The notes under the pieces were generated by a model that was not told the DNA's origin, did not search any database, and worked only from the letters and a program-made list of their open reading frames with translations. Positions 26,651 to 38,284 of a DNA stretch of 64,000 nucleotides are shown here, piece after piece. The stretch's first letter is position 1; each line of letters begins with the position of its first letter. The stretch lies in the NCBI RefSeq assembly GCF_945859705.1, contig NC_079135.1, forward strand, positions 78,438,253 to 78,502,252. Reading direction: 5' to 3'. This DNA is from Episyrphus balteatus. Lineage: Eukaryota; Arthropoda; Insecta; Diptera; Syrphidae. The position numbers and the translations under genes are program-made.

Positions 26651-29636
26651 GTGAGTTTAAAGTTCTCTCGCATGTTATATTTTATTTTTTATTTGTGATT
26701 ATGGAACAAAACAAAATTGTTTGCAGAATAACAGTTCATTATTCCCTGATACCAAAACATTTGGTTCAAGTGAGCTTCCTTGTTACCTTCTGTCTACTGA
26801 CTGGTCAGACTGTAAAACAAAATTTTAGTAAAATAAAATAAAGGTGATATTTCTCTATTCTTGTGGTCGTTATTTCAAAAGTTATTAATCTCAAAAAAGG
26901 GGTTCAAGTCCTTTAGACCTAAGAATTGACGACTTTTTTCCGATTAATAAATTTATTTCAAACCTTTTTGAATATTTATGTCCATTTATTTAGGGTTTAA
27001 GGACTTTTTTTTATCAATGTATCTATTCAGCATTTTAGTGAATTATTTTATATTTTTTTGGACTTAATTCATGAAACTTAGAAAAGTAAATTACGTTAAG
27101 AATACCTGCGGCACGGGAATGGATACAAAGAATTTTTGAACAACCATGTTCCTGTAAAGTTTTTAATGGTAGATTATCAATTGCAAGAAACAGAAAAATA
27201 TGCTATGGAGTTATCAGGCTAAGGCTAATCACAAACGAATTGAGATGAAATATAGAAGACCTCTGGCCCTGGCTGGTCTGGCTTCTAACCTTAAATGCAG
27301 CTCGGACTTACTAACACCTTTGCATTTAAGTTCATAAAAAAGGGATCTAGGTACCTATACATAAAATGAATATATGCTTATAAATTTGATTTTAACCTTT
27401 TCCATAGAACAAAATTGAAAGCAATATAATTATATCAATCTTAATTTACTTCAAACTATAATTCGCATTGCGTGTTCTATAGTTTAACTCAAACTAAACG
27501 GAACAACAAACAAACGAACAAAAAAATGACCCACAAGCGTGTAAGACATAAAAAATAATGAAATTCTTTCGTCTACAAATAAAAAATATAAAAAAAAGAA
27601 CAAAAAAGAAATAAAATTAACTTTATGTATAGAGTTGTGAAACCAATTTTTTTTTTTTATATTATTATTCCACCCACTCTTTTAGCGCCCATTACCAAAA
27701 AAACTAGAATCCAGAACAAAATTAATACATATACACACATATAAGTATGTATGTATTTATATAAAACAAAAAAAAATAGCACTGCTCAAAGTCAAAGCAA
27801 ACGGAAAAGCAGCGATGATGGCGAACGACAAAAAAGGACACACGCAATCATAAGCACATAGACAGAAAACAGAAAAGGCGAAAAATGATTCTGTATTATC
27901 GATTGATTTTTCCTCCCATTTTCCACCACCTCCTGCTCAAAACAACGGAACATTTTGTATGATAGACGACAAAATGACGATGACGACAATGATGCGATGA
28001 CAACACGGCAACGGCAAACAGCGCATAAAGTTAAGAGACAAAAATTTTTAAACGAGGATAAGGAAGAATGAATAGCTATTTTGTTAAATCATAAAACTCT
28101 TAAACGCATTTAAACAATTTCATTACAAATTTTCAAGCCTCATAATGCGACACGACGAATCTTTAATAAAAAATAAAAAAAAAAGAGAGAAGAGTAGAAA
28201 AAAAAAATAATAAACTCAAACCAACCCCACTAAAGAAGGCAATGTGGGGATAAAACATACAACAACAACGCTAATGGTAAACACACACACACATACATTC
28301 TTATAAAAAAAGGGACTTTTGTGTACAAAACGGAGAGAAGACACTCATTCTCCGTAGTCAAGCCAAATGCAGACGAATTGGCTCGGCTTTGACGTTAAAA
28401 CAAAAAAAAAAGCAATCCGCAACTTATCGATGGGCAAAATTTTAATTCCCTCATGTAGAACAGTGACTTGCCTTCAACGTTCGTCGTTCGGTTCGACACA
28501 GAACAAGAACCACCCGACTTAATGATACGTCAAAGTCAGCTAAATTAAGGGCTGTAGACGATGATTTTAAGCTGGCAAGCTAGCAAGCGCCAACAATTTA
28601 CCTGTGCCATTCCATCGTCGCCCTAACACCACCAATCCCCCTTCTAAAAATATCAAAATTTTCCATTTACAACTACGTAATATTAAACTATACCATCTCA
28701 TCAGGCCCACCTCGGATTTCTCGATTTTGGCTTTGCCTAACACAATTCGGGTGGAGGACAGCGGAAGGTTACACAAGTGTGGTGTAGCAAAGGAAACAAA
28801 ATTGGAAAACTCACAAATACATTCAAAAACATCAAGAAGACTCTGATTGTGACTACGCTACTGCTACTACAGTCAGTACCTTACTTTGGGGTACGTTTTG
28901 GGTTTCACATTTGGATACGACTGGAGGGAAAACTCCGCAAGGGGATGAGAAAGCTATGCCGTAAAAATACCGAGGGCGGGGTTATTGGTGGGGTGCTGTT
29001 TGGGGTGGCTTAAGTTGATATCATTCATACAGGGTAACATATCCTTAAAAATTCCGCTACACACATTTGGAATTGGAACTGGAACACCAACAACAACAAC
29101 AGCTCTCGCTGCTGACGGTACGGTTGTTGTTGAGAATTTTCATTATGTCATAGACATAGCGCCAGCGAGGAGAGTGTGTACACATCCGATTCCGACTATG
29201 ACTCCGTCTCCGACATCCTCTATATTCATGTCTCCTTTTTCCAACACAACTCGCTCTAGCACTGCCACTATGGTTGGTTCGGTCGGTTTTTTTTTTTGGT
29301 TCGATATTCGGTTCACTGTTTCGTTCAGTGCCTTGTTCCCTTTGCTTTTACGCTATAGGTACTTACTCCTTGGAGTAGTAGCTAACCATTTCTACCTTTT
29401 TTGCCAGCCTAAATGGCGATGTACGATGAAGTAAGTTTATAGAAAAGACAAAACAAGTAGCAGGCAGAGAATAGAGTAGAGCGGAAAAAGTAGGGAAAAT
29501 CGACATTGGAAGAGAGAGAGCACAACCGCCTGCGCCAAGTCTGATATCGCTATCGATTGTTTACCACTACTACTTTTTATATAGTCACAGTCAGAGTCAC
29601 TTGTTTTCCCAACAACAACAACAAAAAACTTTTTGT
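26651..29636. other. Mostly non-coding; slightly GC-richer near 28.5-29.4 kb
   Basis: Short overlapping ORFs on both strands at 28567-29434 have no domain or splice structure I can support. The raised GC and CA/AAC repeats are compatible with 5' regulatory or untranslated sequence for the minus-strand exon at 30953-31001 or for an unseen gene. Confidence 0.4.
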
Positions 29637-29644
29637 GATGTGTG

Positions 29645-30657
29645 CACGGTTGCCGTTTTGGTAGAATTCTGACAAACTTGGTAGGTTTTTTTTTGGCTTT
29701 GGTAGGATGGTAGGTTTAAACTCGATTTGGTAGTTTTTGGGTCACCTTATGGAAACAATTTTCTGAAAATGAAATTATTTCTAATTTCTAATTTTTTAAA
29801 GACTAGGTATTAAACGCGTTATTCCCAAATTTATTTAATTTTATTTATTCAATTTCTTTCTCATTATGGATTGCAAAATCAATTTTAATGCATAATGCAA
29901 GAGGAATGCATGAAATGAGTTATGAGTATAATGTTACTTCATAACGTGGTATTAAGAAACTCTTTAAAAAGTTTCTGTGGCATGACAGAATCAGATTTTA
30001 ACTTTTGTAAGCAAATCATATTCAACTCTAATGGGCATTTTTTTGTTTGTTTTGTTTTCATATTTATTCAAAAATTGTAGTTGAAAACGAAAACTTATAG
30101 GTATTGCTTAATGGATTGAATTTGGAGTTACTAAGGAAACCTCGTAACTCCACCTTTTTTCGAAAATTACTTTTGAATGCAATTTTATAGCAAATATGTC
30201 AGCGGAGTAACCCAGAAAATTTGAAGTCATTCCGAAAACTCTAAATAGACTTAAATTCAAATTTTGCAAAGCATTTAACTCCCAACTACTATGTTGTTTC
30301 TCTACTTTTTCGTCTCTCCTGTAAAATTTTGTATTTGGGAGCTACGAAGTTTCCTTAAGAGGCCGACGATATGCAAATTTACTAGGCTTTATCTTAAAAT
30401 AAAATGAAATAGCTCGTGTTTTAAGGTATAATTCCAATAGCCGCTTTTTTTAAATAAAAAATAAACTAGTCTTGTTTGTTTGCGGAAGGTAGTAGATAGG
30501 TACAAACATTTTATTGAACCCAAAAACTATATCTTTTTTGTATAAGTTTTTTTTTTTTTTTTTAAGTTCAAAAGTTTTGGATTTTGCAGGTTTTTATTAA
30601 GTTTGGTAGGATTTTTCAGCAGGTTTGGTAGGATTTTTTTTAGGAGTGGCAACCGTG
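29645..30657. mobile_element. hAT-type non-autonomous element, 1013 bp
   Basis: The inverted ends are CACGGTTGCC and GGCAACCGTG, flanked by the perfect 8-bp duplication GATGTGTG (29637-29644 and 30658-30665). An 8-bp duplication with a CA(c/g)nGTTGCC-type end is characteristic of hAT elements. The subterminal motif TTTGGTAGG recurs on both sides (29660-29735 and 30595-30635) and is likely bound by the transposase. No transposase ORF. Confidence 0.9.
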
Positions 30658-30952
30658 GATGTGTGGTGGATTTTCTCAATTTTACTCAATTTTGTGTCCC
30701 TTTTAGCCTTTTGACTCTTTGTATGAATAAGGGAACAAGGAAGTAAAGGGATTCAACTATATAACTTACTTTCTTTTAGCTTTTTTTTTGATTAAATATG
30801 TTTTTTATGGAAATAAAAAAAAAAAAAGAGATTTACATAAAATCTGTCCCAAGTCTTTTTTTGGGTACAAATTTATGCTTTAGAATGTCATCTTTTTCTA
30901 AACATGGAAATAAGGTTCTTTTAGTTAAAATGTAGATATTTATTAAACTTAC

Positions 30953-31001
30953 CCAAATTTAACAGCAAAGCAAACAGTGGTATCCAAAATAAATCCTTCA
31001 T
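30953..31001 (-). CDS. Signal-peptide first exon of an unidentified gene
   Basis: On the minus strand ATG at 31001 opens MKDLFWIPLFALLLNL. This is a short basic start and a hydrophobic run typical of a secretory signal. It then meets a consensus donor (G|GTAAGTTT) at 30952, leaving phase 1. The exon is too short for a normal ORF scan. The rest of the gene must lie at lower coordinates, and none of 1-30.9 kb shows a convincing partner exon, so the first intron could exceed the window edge. The protein family is unknown. The hAT element at 29645-30657 would sit inside this intron. Confidence 0.5.
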
Positions 31002-32678
31002 CTTGAGAGTCGTTTGTGATAAATATCCTTTTAACTTGTTTCTTAAACAAAACTAAAAGGAAAAAAATCCTATTCTTTCTTGCTTTTCTTCTCTAATATG
31101 TATCTTCACTTTTTTTTCTACAACGACAACGTCGTCGTTGTGGTTGTTAGTTGTTTTCTTCGTCCTCGTCAGCCCTTTTTTTTGGAGAAAGGTATAAGTA
31201 GGAAGACAGGTAGAAAAGGTGTACAGAGAGAAGATGCAAGTAGGACTGAATTTTCCCTTGATTTCCCAGATGGCTTTTGCTTGGGATTGAAACACCCTAA
31301 CACTGTGTATTATGATGGTTATCACTTTAGGAATTTTATTCTTTTACTTGCAAAAAGAAATCCCTTTTTCTATATGTTTAGCACTTTTCACACAGAGCAA
31401 AAAATGTAGATTCTTATATTTTATTTTTTGTTATAAAATTAGAAGAGCAATTTTATTTCTTAACTTTATCCCGGTCCGTAAAGTAAAGAAGCCATTATGA
31501 TGGATGACTCCTCTAACAACTGTGCGGAGGAGATGAGAACGAGGACGAGGAGTTGTGAATTCCAAGAGACTATTTGGTTGATCCTCTTTTTTTTTCTAGT
31601 ACGATATTTTAGGATATTATAATACTCACATTATATTGAGAAACACTACTCTTCTTCTTGTGTAAAAAAAATTCACACAAAATACATAATAAAACACCAA
31701 CCAACACACACACACACCCCCCGAAACGAGTGCAATGTGAATTTATTATAAACAAATAATAATCTTGTTTTGCAATCAATCACATTGAATGAAGATTGTA
31801 TGGAATTTTTTTCTTTCTGAATAAAAAATTGAATAATTTTTGTAATTTCTCTCAATTTCTTTAGCCGAACGCACCGAGAATCCGTCTTCGCAAAACACAC
31901 CACAACTCAAATTGAGAAAATTCGTCGAACTGAATTGAAATTTTAAGTTGGCCCAAGAAAAATATATTCTTTCTACACTTGGCGCTGGCGTTGTGTGAAA
32001 AATGTATATTATCGCTGTAAGGTTGGGAAAATTTTGGGATGTTTTTTTCTGTGGAAAATGTCAAAGAGAGTGAGAGAAATATATAGTATAGTATAAATTT
32101 TGTTGTTGGGAATTGTGATATAAAAAACAAAGTAATTTTTGTATGAGTGAGATAACAAGAAATGTATTGATGTTATTTTTGTAAGAAGAAAAGAGACATT
32201 AATATAATCATAAAGAAAACAGATGGAATATTCGATAGCTCGAAACAAAACAAAAACAAAAAAAAATATTAAAGAGAGATGAGGAGAAAGAAATCAATGA
32301 GAAAGAGAATTGATGTGTTACTTGTGTTGTGCTACTCACTCCCAAGGGTGTTTGATGAGAAAAATGAATAAGCTAGCTTTCAAAAGATAGAGATTTTTTT
32401 TTAAAGAGAATTGTTATATCTCTTTTTTTCTTTTTATAATTCGAACATAAAATTTTTGAAAATAAAGAGAAAATAGACAAGTTCATCTTTCTGAGATCTT
32501 AAAAATGTTCTGTTGCCAGTTATTGGTTTTGGTTGGGGAATATGTTCTTTGTGTGATGCATTTAATCACAGCAATCAATTTAAACACAAATTTGTATGAA
32601 ATATTTGCACTTTTTGGGTTTTACTGGTAGCTCGGAATATACTTAAAGGGGTATTCATGGAACCAAGTAAACGTAGTA
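31002..32678. other. Upstream region of the 31-kb exon; CA microsatellite
   Basis: No coding region seen. A short (CA)n tract is at about 31697-31719. For the minus-strand exon this stretch would hold the 5' UTR and promoter. I could not pick a TATA box or initiator with confidence. Confidence 0.4.
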
Positions 32679-33070
32679 AAGCCTAGTACGCTGCTGAAGC
32701 GAAAAGAAATTTTCCATACAAAATTTCGTTAACGAAATCCTGAACGGAAAATTTCGTTTTGCTTTTCGTTTTTCAGTTGGCAGCTCTATCGAAAAATTGT
32801 AGAGTTTTCACTCATTTGTTACTTACTTTTTACTGTCCTGTGCATTTTCCTTGACTCCAAGAGCAGTGTTGACGGTTTTTTCACTTTTAATTCATTTATT
32901 TCTTGCTTTAAAAATTATGTTCTGTTGATTTTTCTTAATTTTAAATTAATTTTGAATTTTTTTATTTTGACTTTGACAGAATACTCGATGATATTTTTTC
33001 GTTAGCATTTTCGTTGTCGACTTTGGAGACTTTAAAATTTTTCGTTTCGCATCAGCAGAGTACCAGGCTT
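32679..33070. mobile_element. MITE family A, copy 2
   Basis: Left end AAGCCTAGTACGCTGCTGA, right end CAGCAGAGTACCAGGCTT. The internal sequence is nearly the same as 13935-14320 in the same orientation. Non-coding, about 392 bp. Confidence 0.85.
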
Positions 33071-33815
33071 AGCCTATTCTGTTACCTGTTGACATACTAA
33101 ATAAAGCTAAAAAAAAAAAACAAGAGAAATAAATGTATCTCCTTTCTTTTATACTCTAATGACACTCGATTACCTGCTTGCAAGTTGTGATAACCCCCTA
33201 AAGCCTAGTACGCAGATCACGCTAAAATTTATCTTTCATACAAATTTCCTCCAAAGATAAATTTTAGCGATGATTTTTAGCCAGGAAGTACGCAGTTCAC
33301 GCGCCAAATTCGAATTCTCATCTACTACTTTTGCAAAAAGTCTCCATTCAATTTAGCAGCTCGCGAAATAATTCTCAGCGCATTTTTTCACAGATACATT
33401 TTGACATTTGTGGTCATTGTTGTTGCTGCAAGGGGCAAAAAAACCTTGGAATATATAAAAGAAGAGGAACAAAACAAAATAGGGGTATTCACGATCCGAT
33501 GCAACTGGTCTTGTATCATTGCAAAAGTGCAAAAGTGTAAAATCTTACAATACTACAACAACAAACTATACGGATTAAAATTTTACAACAGTCTTGCACT
33601 TTTGCTATACCCTAGACCTATTGCAAAATAAAAATACAATAGAGTAAAATTATTTTTGACAGATGGCAGCTCACCGTCGCGTCGCCCATGATAAACAGTT
33701 TGTCTTTTTTATTCTGTTTATTATGGTTGTCGGCTTGTCGGTACTCATGTCCCGTAATTTAGTTTCTTTTGATGTAAAATAATTTGTGAAAATTAATTAA
33801 CCCGAACAAAACAAA

Positions 33816-34045
33816 AGGCTTAACTACATTGGCTCAAAAAGTGAAAAAGTACAAAAGTGAAAATTTTCAAATGCATTTTTGCATAGTTTTTCGGGCTGGA
33901 AAATTAAAACAAATTATGCAGAAAGCTTATTTTTGGGTCTAAAAAATAATTTGTATACTCTTTTTCATAAAACAATTGCACTAGCCAGAAAAAAAATATT
34001 TTCACTTTTGTATTTTTTCAAAAAGTGGTGTATGTAGTTAAGCCT
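33816..34045. mobile_element. MITE family D, copy 1, TSD AAA
   Basis: The ends are AGGCTTAACTACAT and TGTAGTTAAGCCT. Imperfect inverted arms continue through AAAAAGTG and ACAAAAGTGAAAAT. AAA lies on both sides (33813-33815 and 34046-34048). The uninterrupted E sequence at ~45140 reads across this point with one AAA, which supports a 3-bp duplication. Confidence 0.8.
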
Positions 34046-34054
34046 AAAGAATTA

Positions 34055-34216
34055 AGGCTTGGCCACACCGGAGGGTATGCGGTATAGCGGTAACGATATT
34101 TGTACTAAACAAATTCCGCACCTGAACGTTGATGTGTCAGTTTGGAATTTTTTTCATACAAGTACCCTCTCCGCTACCCGTACCGCTACCGCATACCCTC
34201 CAGTGTGGCCAAGCCT
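34055..34216. mobile_element. MITE family F, copy 1, 162 bp, TSD TTA
   Basis: Ends AGGCTTGGCCACACC and its complement, TTA on both sides. The copia-free E copies show the empty site (GAATTAAATT) at this exact position. The arms continue into GGGTATGCGGTA / TACCGCATACCC, making one long hairpin. Confidence 0.9.
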
Positions 34217-34476
34217 TTAAATTATAAAAAATGGAAAAAAAGAAGAAGCAACAGTGGAGGAACAACCCTGTTAAAAAAAACATCATGGATTTCATTCATG
34301 CTTCAATATTTACTATAGATAAGAAAAGGGGCGTTCACGATTTATTGTAAAAAAATAAAATTTTACATTTTTACAAGGCCTGTTGCACCAGATCGTGAAT
34401 ACCCCTAATGAGAGCGTAAAAAAGTATTCTGCAGGTAAAAAAATATATATGTATGTTATATTGAATGTAAGTATAA

Positions 34477-34638
34477 AGGCTTGGCCACACCGGAGGGTAT
34501 GCGGTATAGCGGTAACGATATTTGTACTAAAAAAATTCCACACCTGAACGTTGATGTGTCAGTTTGGAATTTTTTTCATACAAGTACCCTCACCGCTACC
34601 CGTACCGCTACCGCATACCCTCCAGTGTGGCCAAGCCT
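34477..34638. mobile_element. MITE family F, copy 2, 162 bp, TSD TAA
   Basis: Nearly identical to copy 1. TAA flanks it at 34474-34476 and 34639-34641. It abuts copy 3 through that shared TAA. Confidence 0.9.
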
Positions 34639-34641
34639 TAA

Positions 34642-34793
34642 AGGCTTGGCCACACCAAAGGGTACTTGCGGTAGCGGTACGGGTATTTGTATGAAAAATA
34701 TTCCACACCTAAACGCTGTTGTTCTAGTTTGGAATTTTTTTCATACAAATACCCGTACCGCTACCGCAAGTACCCTTCGGTGTGGCCAAGCCT
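34642..34793. mobile_element. MITE family F, copy 3, 152 bp, TSD TAA
   Basis: Same termini as copies 1 and 2 but a distinct interior (TACTTGCGGTAGCGGTACGG) with more perfect arms. TAA is at 34639-34641 and 34794-34796. It inserted into the target duplication of copy 2. Confidence 0.9.
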
Positions 34794-35079
34794 TAAGTTA
34801 ATGAAACTATGATTCAGCCGTTATTTTTAAATTTAAATTTATCTTGGCTTTAGCGAACGTGTGTAGAGATAAAAATTGTCGAGATAAAAATTAGTTTAGA
34901 GCGATCTGCGTACTGGGCTTAAGAAAACACGCCCATGCCACAGAACATGTTAAACCAAATTCCTTGCATATGAACATGTCTTTTTTCGACATCGAAAACA
35001 CCTGATTTTGAAATGTCAAAAAAAGTGAAGGAAAAAAAAAACAAAAAGTTGCAACCTGCAAAAAATTATCAAGTTAAAG

Positions 35080-35705
35080 ATGATTATTTTAAGGAAAACT
35101 AGAAATTTTGCAAGAATATCTAATATTCGCAACGTAATATAATAATCTATTAACTCAAACATATCCAATGTCTAAATGAAACAATTTTTAGTTCGCAGAC
35201 AAAACCAAACCTGCAACTACCATCGGACTTGCCGAGAAACCTGCCCCCGAAAGTGTGACCAGTGACTACATTGGACCACCAGACAAGGAATCCAATCTTC
35301 GACCCTATGTTCGTTGTATTCCCAAAAATGAAACACCTCTAGCAACTGAACTTAGACTGAAACAAATAGAAGTTGAGAAATGGAATCAAGAATTTTGGGC
35401 TAAACACAACAAACGTTTTTATGATGTAATAATGTACCATTGGCGCTATAACTAAAATCACTAAAAAAAAAAATAATTTAAATTTTTAATTTTAGGAAAG
35501 AGAAGATTTTATTAGAATGCATAAAGACGCAGGTATCGATGAATTGTCCGCCGACAAAATGAGTGAATTTTATAAAACATTTTTGGATAAAAACAAAAAA
35601 ATGCATCTTTATTACAACATTTCCTGGTATTTGAAGAATTTCGACTTGCTAGTACTAGCTGGCCAGGTTAATGTACAAAAGTTGTTTACAAAATTGCAAA
35701 AGTAA
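35080..35705 (+). CDS. Coa8: COA8 (APOPT1), cytochrome c oxidase assembly factor
   Basis: Three exons, 35080-35133, 35192-35425 and 35496-35705, all joined in phase 0, give 165 aa. Exon 1 encodes a basic, Ser/Asn/Arg-rich leader (MIILRKTRNFARISNIRN) that fits a mitochondrial targeting signal. The body carries the family hallmarks: GPPDKESNLRP at 46-56, EKWNQEFWAKHN at 80-91, EFYKTFL at 120-126 and YYNISWYLKNF at 135-145. These align well with human COA8. The family acts in the mitochondrial matrix to protect and help assemble complex IV. The donors are GTAATA and GTAATAAT, the acceptors TTTTTAG and TTTTAG. MITE clusters crowd both sides but none enters an exon. Identity is strong; exon 1 is inferred from frame, splice sites and leader quality. 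Confidence 0.9.
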
Positions 35706-36912
35706 AATATTATTATTTATTGTTGATTTAAAATTGTATTTGCATTATTTTCTGTTGCAGTACATATTTATTATATAATTATTTATATAAAACTAGGTCT
35801 AACTTAGAGTAGAGCTCAAATTTATAATACAGGTAAGAAGCTGCTCTTTTTTTTATACAAAATTGGTTTAGAAGTTCGTCTAAATTGTCTACGAATAAGA
35901 TAAACAGCTAATGAAATATGTCCCAACATTTTTTTAATGAGCTAATTATTGCTTGAAAATTACCGACTTTACAACAGCTTCACTAATTCTCTCTAAAACG
36001 TAAAGAACTCAAAGGAATTTTCTGTTAGTCGTTTGACATAAAAACGACTCGCTCTGGACGCCAAAATTAAGCTTTAACACAGATTGGCGGTCCTAGAGCA
36101 AGTCGTTTTCTTGTCGTTTTAATACAAACGACTTAACTATTAAGTGTGATTTTCTTACAAAAATTAAAACAGAATTGAAGATTTACGAAAGGTTCATTAT
36201 TTTTCTGAGTTAACTCAGAGTAAGTTAATCCTGCAAATTAATTAAACTCCAATTAATTTAATCAAAGAACAACACAAAAAGAACACTGATCACATTCGCA
36301 AAATTAAAAAAAGCGAATATACGTTATTCTATTGTCAAACTTTAATTTTTTATTCGTTAAAGTGGCTTTTCATTCGGTCTCATCATGAATTCCATTTTTG
36401 TCTCAAATTTTCTAACATTCCCGAAAAAAAAAACAATCATGAAGCCCGTTCGTAATGACAATAATTCTGTGGTCAATCAATAACCGCTTTAATGAGTTAA
36501 GAAAAAATATTTGAGTGATCTTATGATGCTTTCCATTTTTAAGTCTACATTTGCTAATTTTTTTAACTATGAAAAAACCATAAAAACCATCTAGATGGAG
36601 TTAAGAAAAGAATGAGTTGATATTAAGGCAAATAAAAAAATGCGGTAGATTATAGTGAAACTAAGTTTTGCTTTCCTTAACTCTCTTAAGGGGTTATTGA
36701 TTGTGGCCACAGAATTTATATAACATTTTCAATTACGAATGAATTCTGGGATTTGTTTTTTCGAAATTTATAGCAAACTTTTCGTGTTAAGACCGACTGT
36801 TTATTCTACCACCTTTCAGGGTATAGAACAAACGTTTGATCGTACAGAAAAATAAATGATATTAAATGCACAACTGGGTTGTAGATTTTTGCTCTTGTTT
36901 TTAAAGTTGCTT
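35706..36912. other. Non-coding 3' flank of COA8
   Basis: No gene seen. A palindromic stretch around 36020-36130 (AACGACTCGCTCTGGACG ... CTAGAGCAAGTCGTT) looks like another short MITE hairpin. Confidence 0.4.
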
Positions 36913-37294
36913 AAGCCTAGTACGCTGCTGATGCGAAACAAAAAATTTTCAAGTCTCCGAAAATGCTAACGAAAAAAATATCATTGAGTATTCTGTCAAA
37001 GTCAAAATAAAAAAATTCAAAATTAATTTAAAATCAAGAAAAATCAACAGAAAAAAATTTTTAAAGCAAGAAATAAATGAATTAAAAGTGAAAACACCGT
37101 CAACACTGCTCTTGGAGTCAAGAATAATGCACAGGACAATAAAAAGTAAGTGACAAATGAGTGAAAACTCGCCAACTTTTCGCTAGAGCTGCGTACTGAA
37201 AAACGAAAAGCAAAACGAAATTTTCCGTTCAGGGTTTCTTTAACGAAATATTGTATGGAAAATTTCTTTTCGTTTCAGCAGCGTACTAGGCTTA
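36913..37294. mobile_element. MITE family A, copy 3 (inverted)
   Basis: AAGCCTAGTACGCTGCTGA at the left and CAGCAGCGTACTAGGCTT at the right, with TTAA overlapping both termini. Internal sequence is the reverse complement of copies 1 and 2. Confidence 0.85.
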
Positions 37295-37552
37295 AACAAT
37301 TAAAACTTGTAGAAAATTCATTTAAAATAGTATCTTTTCGAAAAAAAAAATATTTAAAGAAAATAAGTTGCCTTGATCGTTTCTGTCGTAGATAACGTTT
37401 TTTGTGAGATGCCGTTAATTATCGGTTTTCAGAAAGTATTTTTCATTAAATAGGCAACTGTCGAAAAAAAGTGAACATAATTTTGTGAATCGAAATTGAA
37501 GCACTTTTTGAAAGAAAACATATTAATATTTACAGTTGTACGCAGCTTAATA

Positions 37553-37688
37553 GCCTGTTTTCCCTAGAATCCAAATGAGATAATTTCGCAAATTGTATCT
37601 CATTTCGAATGCAAAATTGTATATAAAAAAATTTAATTTGAACCTACATTATTTGCTTAATTATCTCATTTGGCCATGACGAAAACCA
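37553..37688. mobile_element. MITE family N, copy 1
   Basis: Arms CCTGTTTTCCCTAGAATCC and, inverted at the right, GGCCATGACGAAAACC. Both lead into ATGAGATAATT. The same family appears at 48006-48110 and 48119-48425. Confidence 0.65.
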
Positions 37689-37689
37689 A

Positions 37690-38284
37690 AGTAAGAAGAA
37701 AGGTACGCCTATCACCAGCATACAGTTGGCCTCAGAAATGCAACAATACAAAACCAGGAGGCTTGCCGCCGATTTCTGATGCCAACCCATCGAGCCCCAC
37801 AGGGGAGTCACTAGTGCGAATTTGAAAAACCTTGAGCCACAAATTGTTTTAAAAAAATAAACGCATACATTTTTTTTGCACGAGATTTTCGATTTTCTTT
37901 TTTCAATTTTCTGAAGAGTTGAATTTATCAGATCTCAAGTAGGTATACCTACCTAGTTTATTTCTTTTTTATTTTGTTGATACATAAAACATTTTGCATT
38001 TCATGCTCTTAAACTTAAATTTGCTATCCATAAAAAAGAAAATGTATCCAAATTGGTTGTCTTTGTTCCTGGTGGATTTTATTTTGTAAAAGGCTTCTAA
38101 ATCACCTAAAACCGTTCAAAATTACAAAAAAAAACAGTAAATTAATCAGATCCCGTTTTTGAAATATTACCGTTAGAAAATGCTATACTTTGGACCTTAT
38201 TTTTTAATATAAATGAATAATAAAAACACTTGTTATTTTTAAGTTTCACAATGATGTTGGTAAAATTTTTTTTTATTTTAGTAC
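37690..38284. other. Non-coding; small GC-rich patch at ~37700-37815
   Basis: A ~115-bp patch is clearly GC-richer than its surroundings and open in one plus frame (ending SPTGESLVRI). It has no start, splice pair or homology that I can name, and it may be a transposon scrap. The rest is AT-rich. Confidence 0.35.

Larger units (their letters stand above)
33482..34405. mobile_element. MITE family E, copy 1 (host of D1 and F1)
   Basis: Left end GGGGTATTCACGATC, right end GATCGTGAATACCCC, with TA on both sides. Removing D1 and F1 leaves the same backbone as E2 (43055-43562). The short ORFs across its left arm recur with every copy of the element and are not host genes. Confidence 0.85.
33201..34919. 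mobile_element. MITE family O, outer shell of a nest
   Basis: Left end AAGCCTAGTACGCAGATC at 33201. Its inverted partner (GATCTGCGTACTGGGCTT) ends at 34919. Subterminal inverted stretches around TAAAATTTATCTTT / AGATAAAAATTAG support one element. It contains E1 (which itself contains D1 and F1) and then F2 and F3, so the parent was only about 500 bp. Confidence 0.7.

Noticed and set aside
28985..29434. 149-aa plus-strand ORF
   Set aside because: Low-complexity Thr/Ser/Phe translation of repeat-rich DNA. No homology pattern and competing frames are also open.
31697..31719. CA-rich tract as a possible regulatory site
   Set aside because: An ordinary microsatellite.
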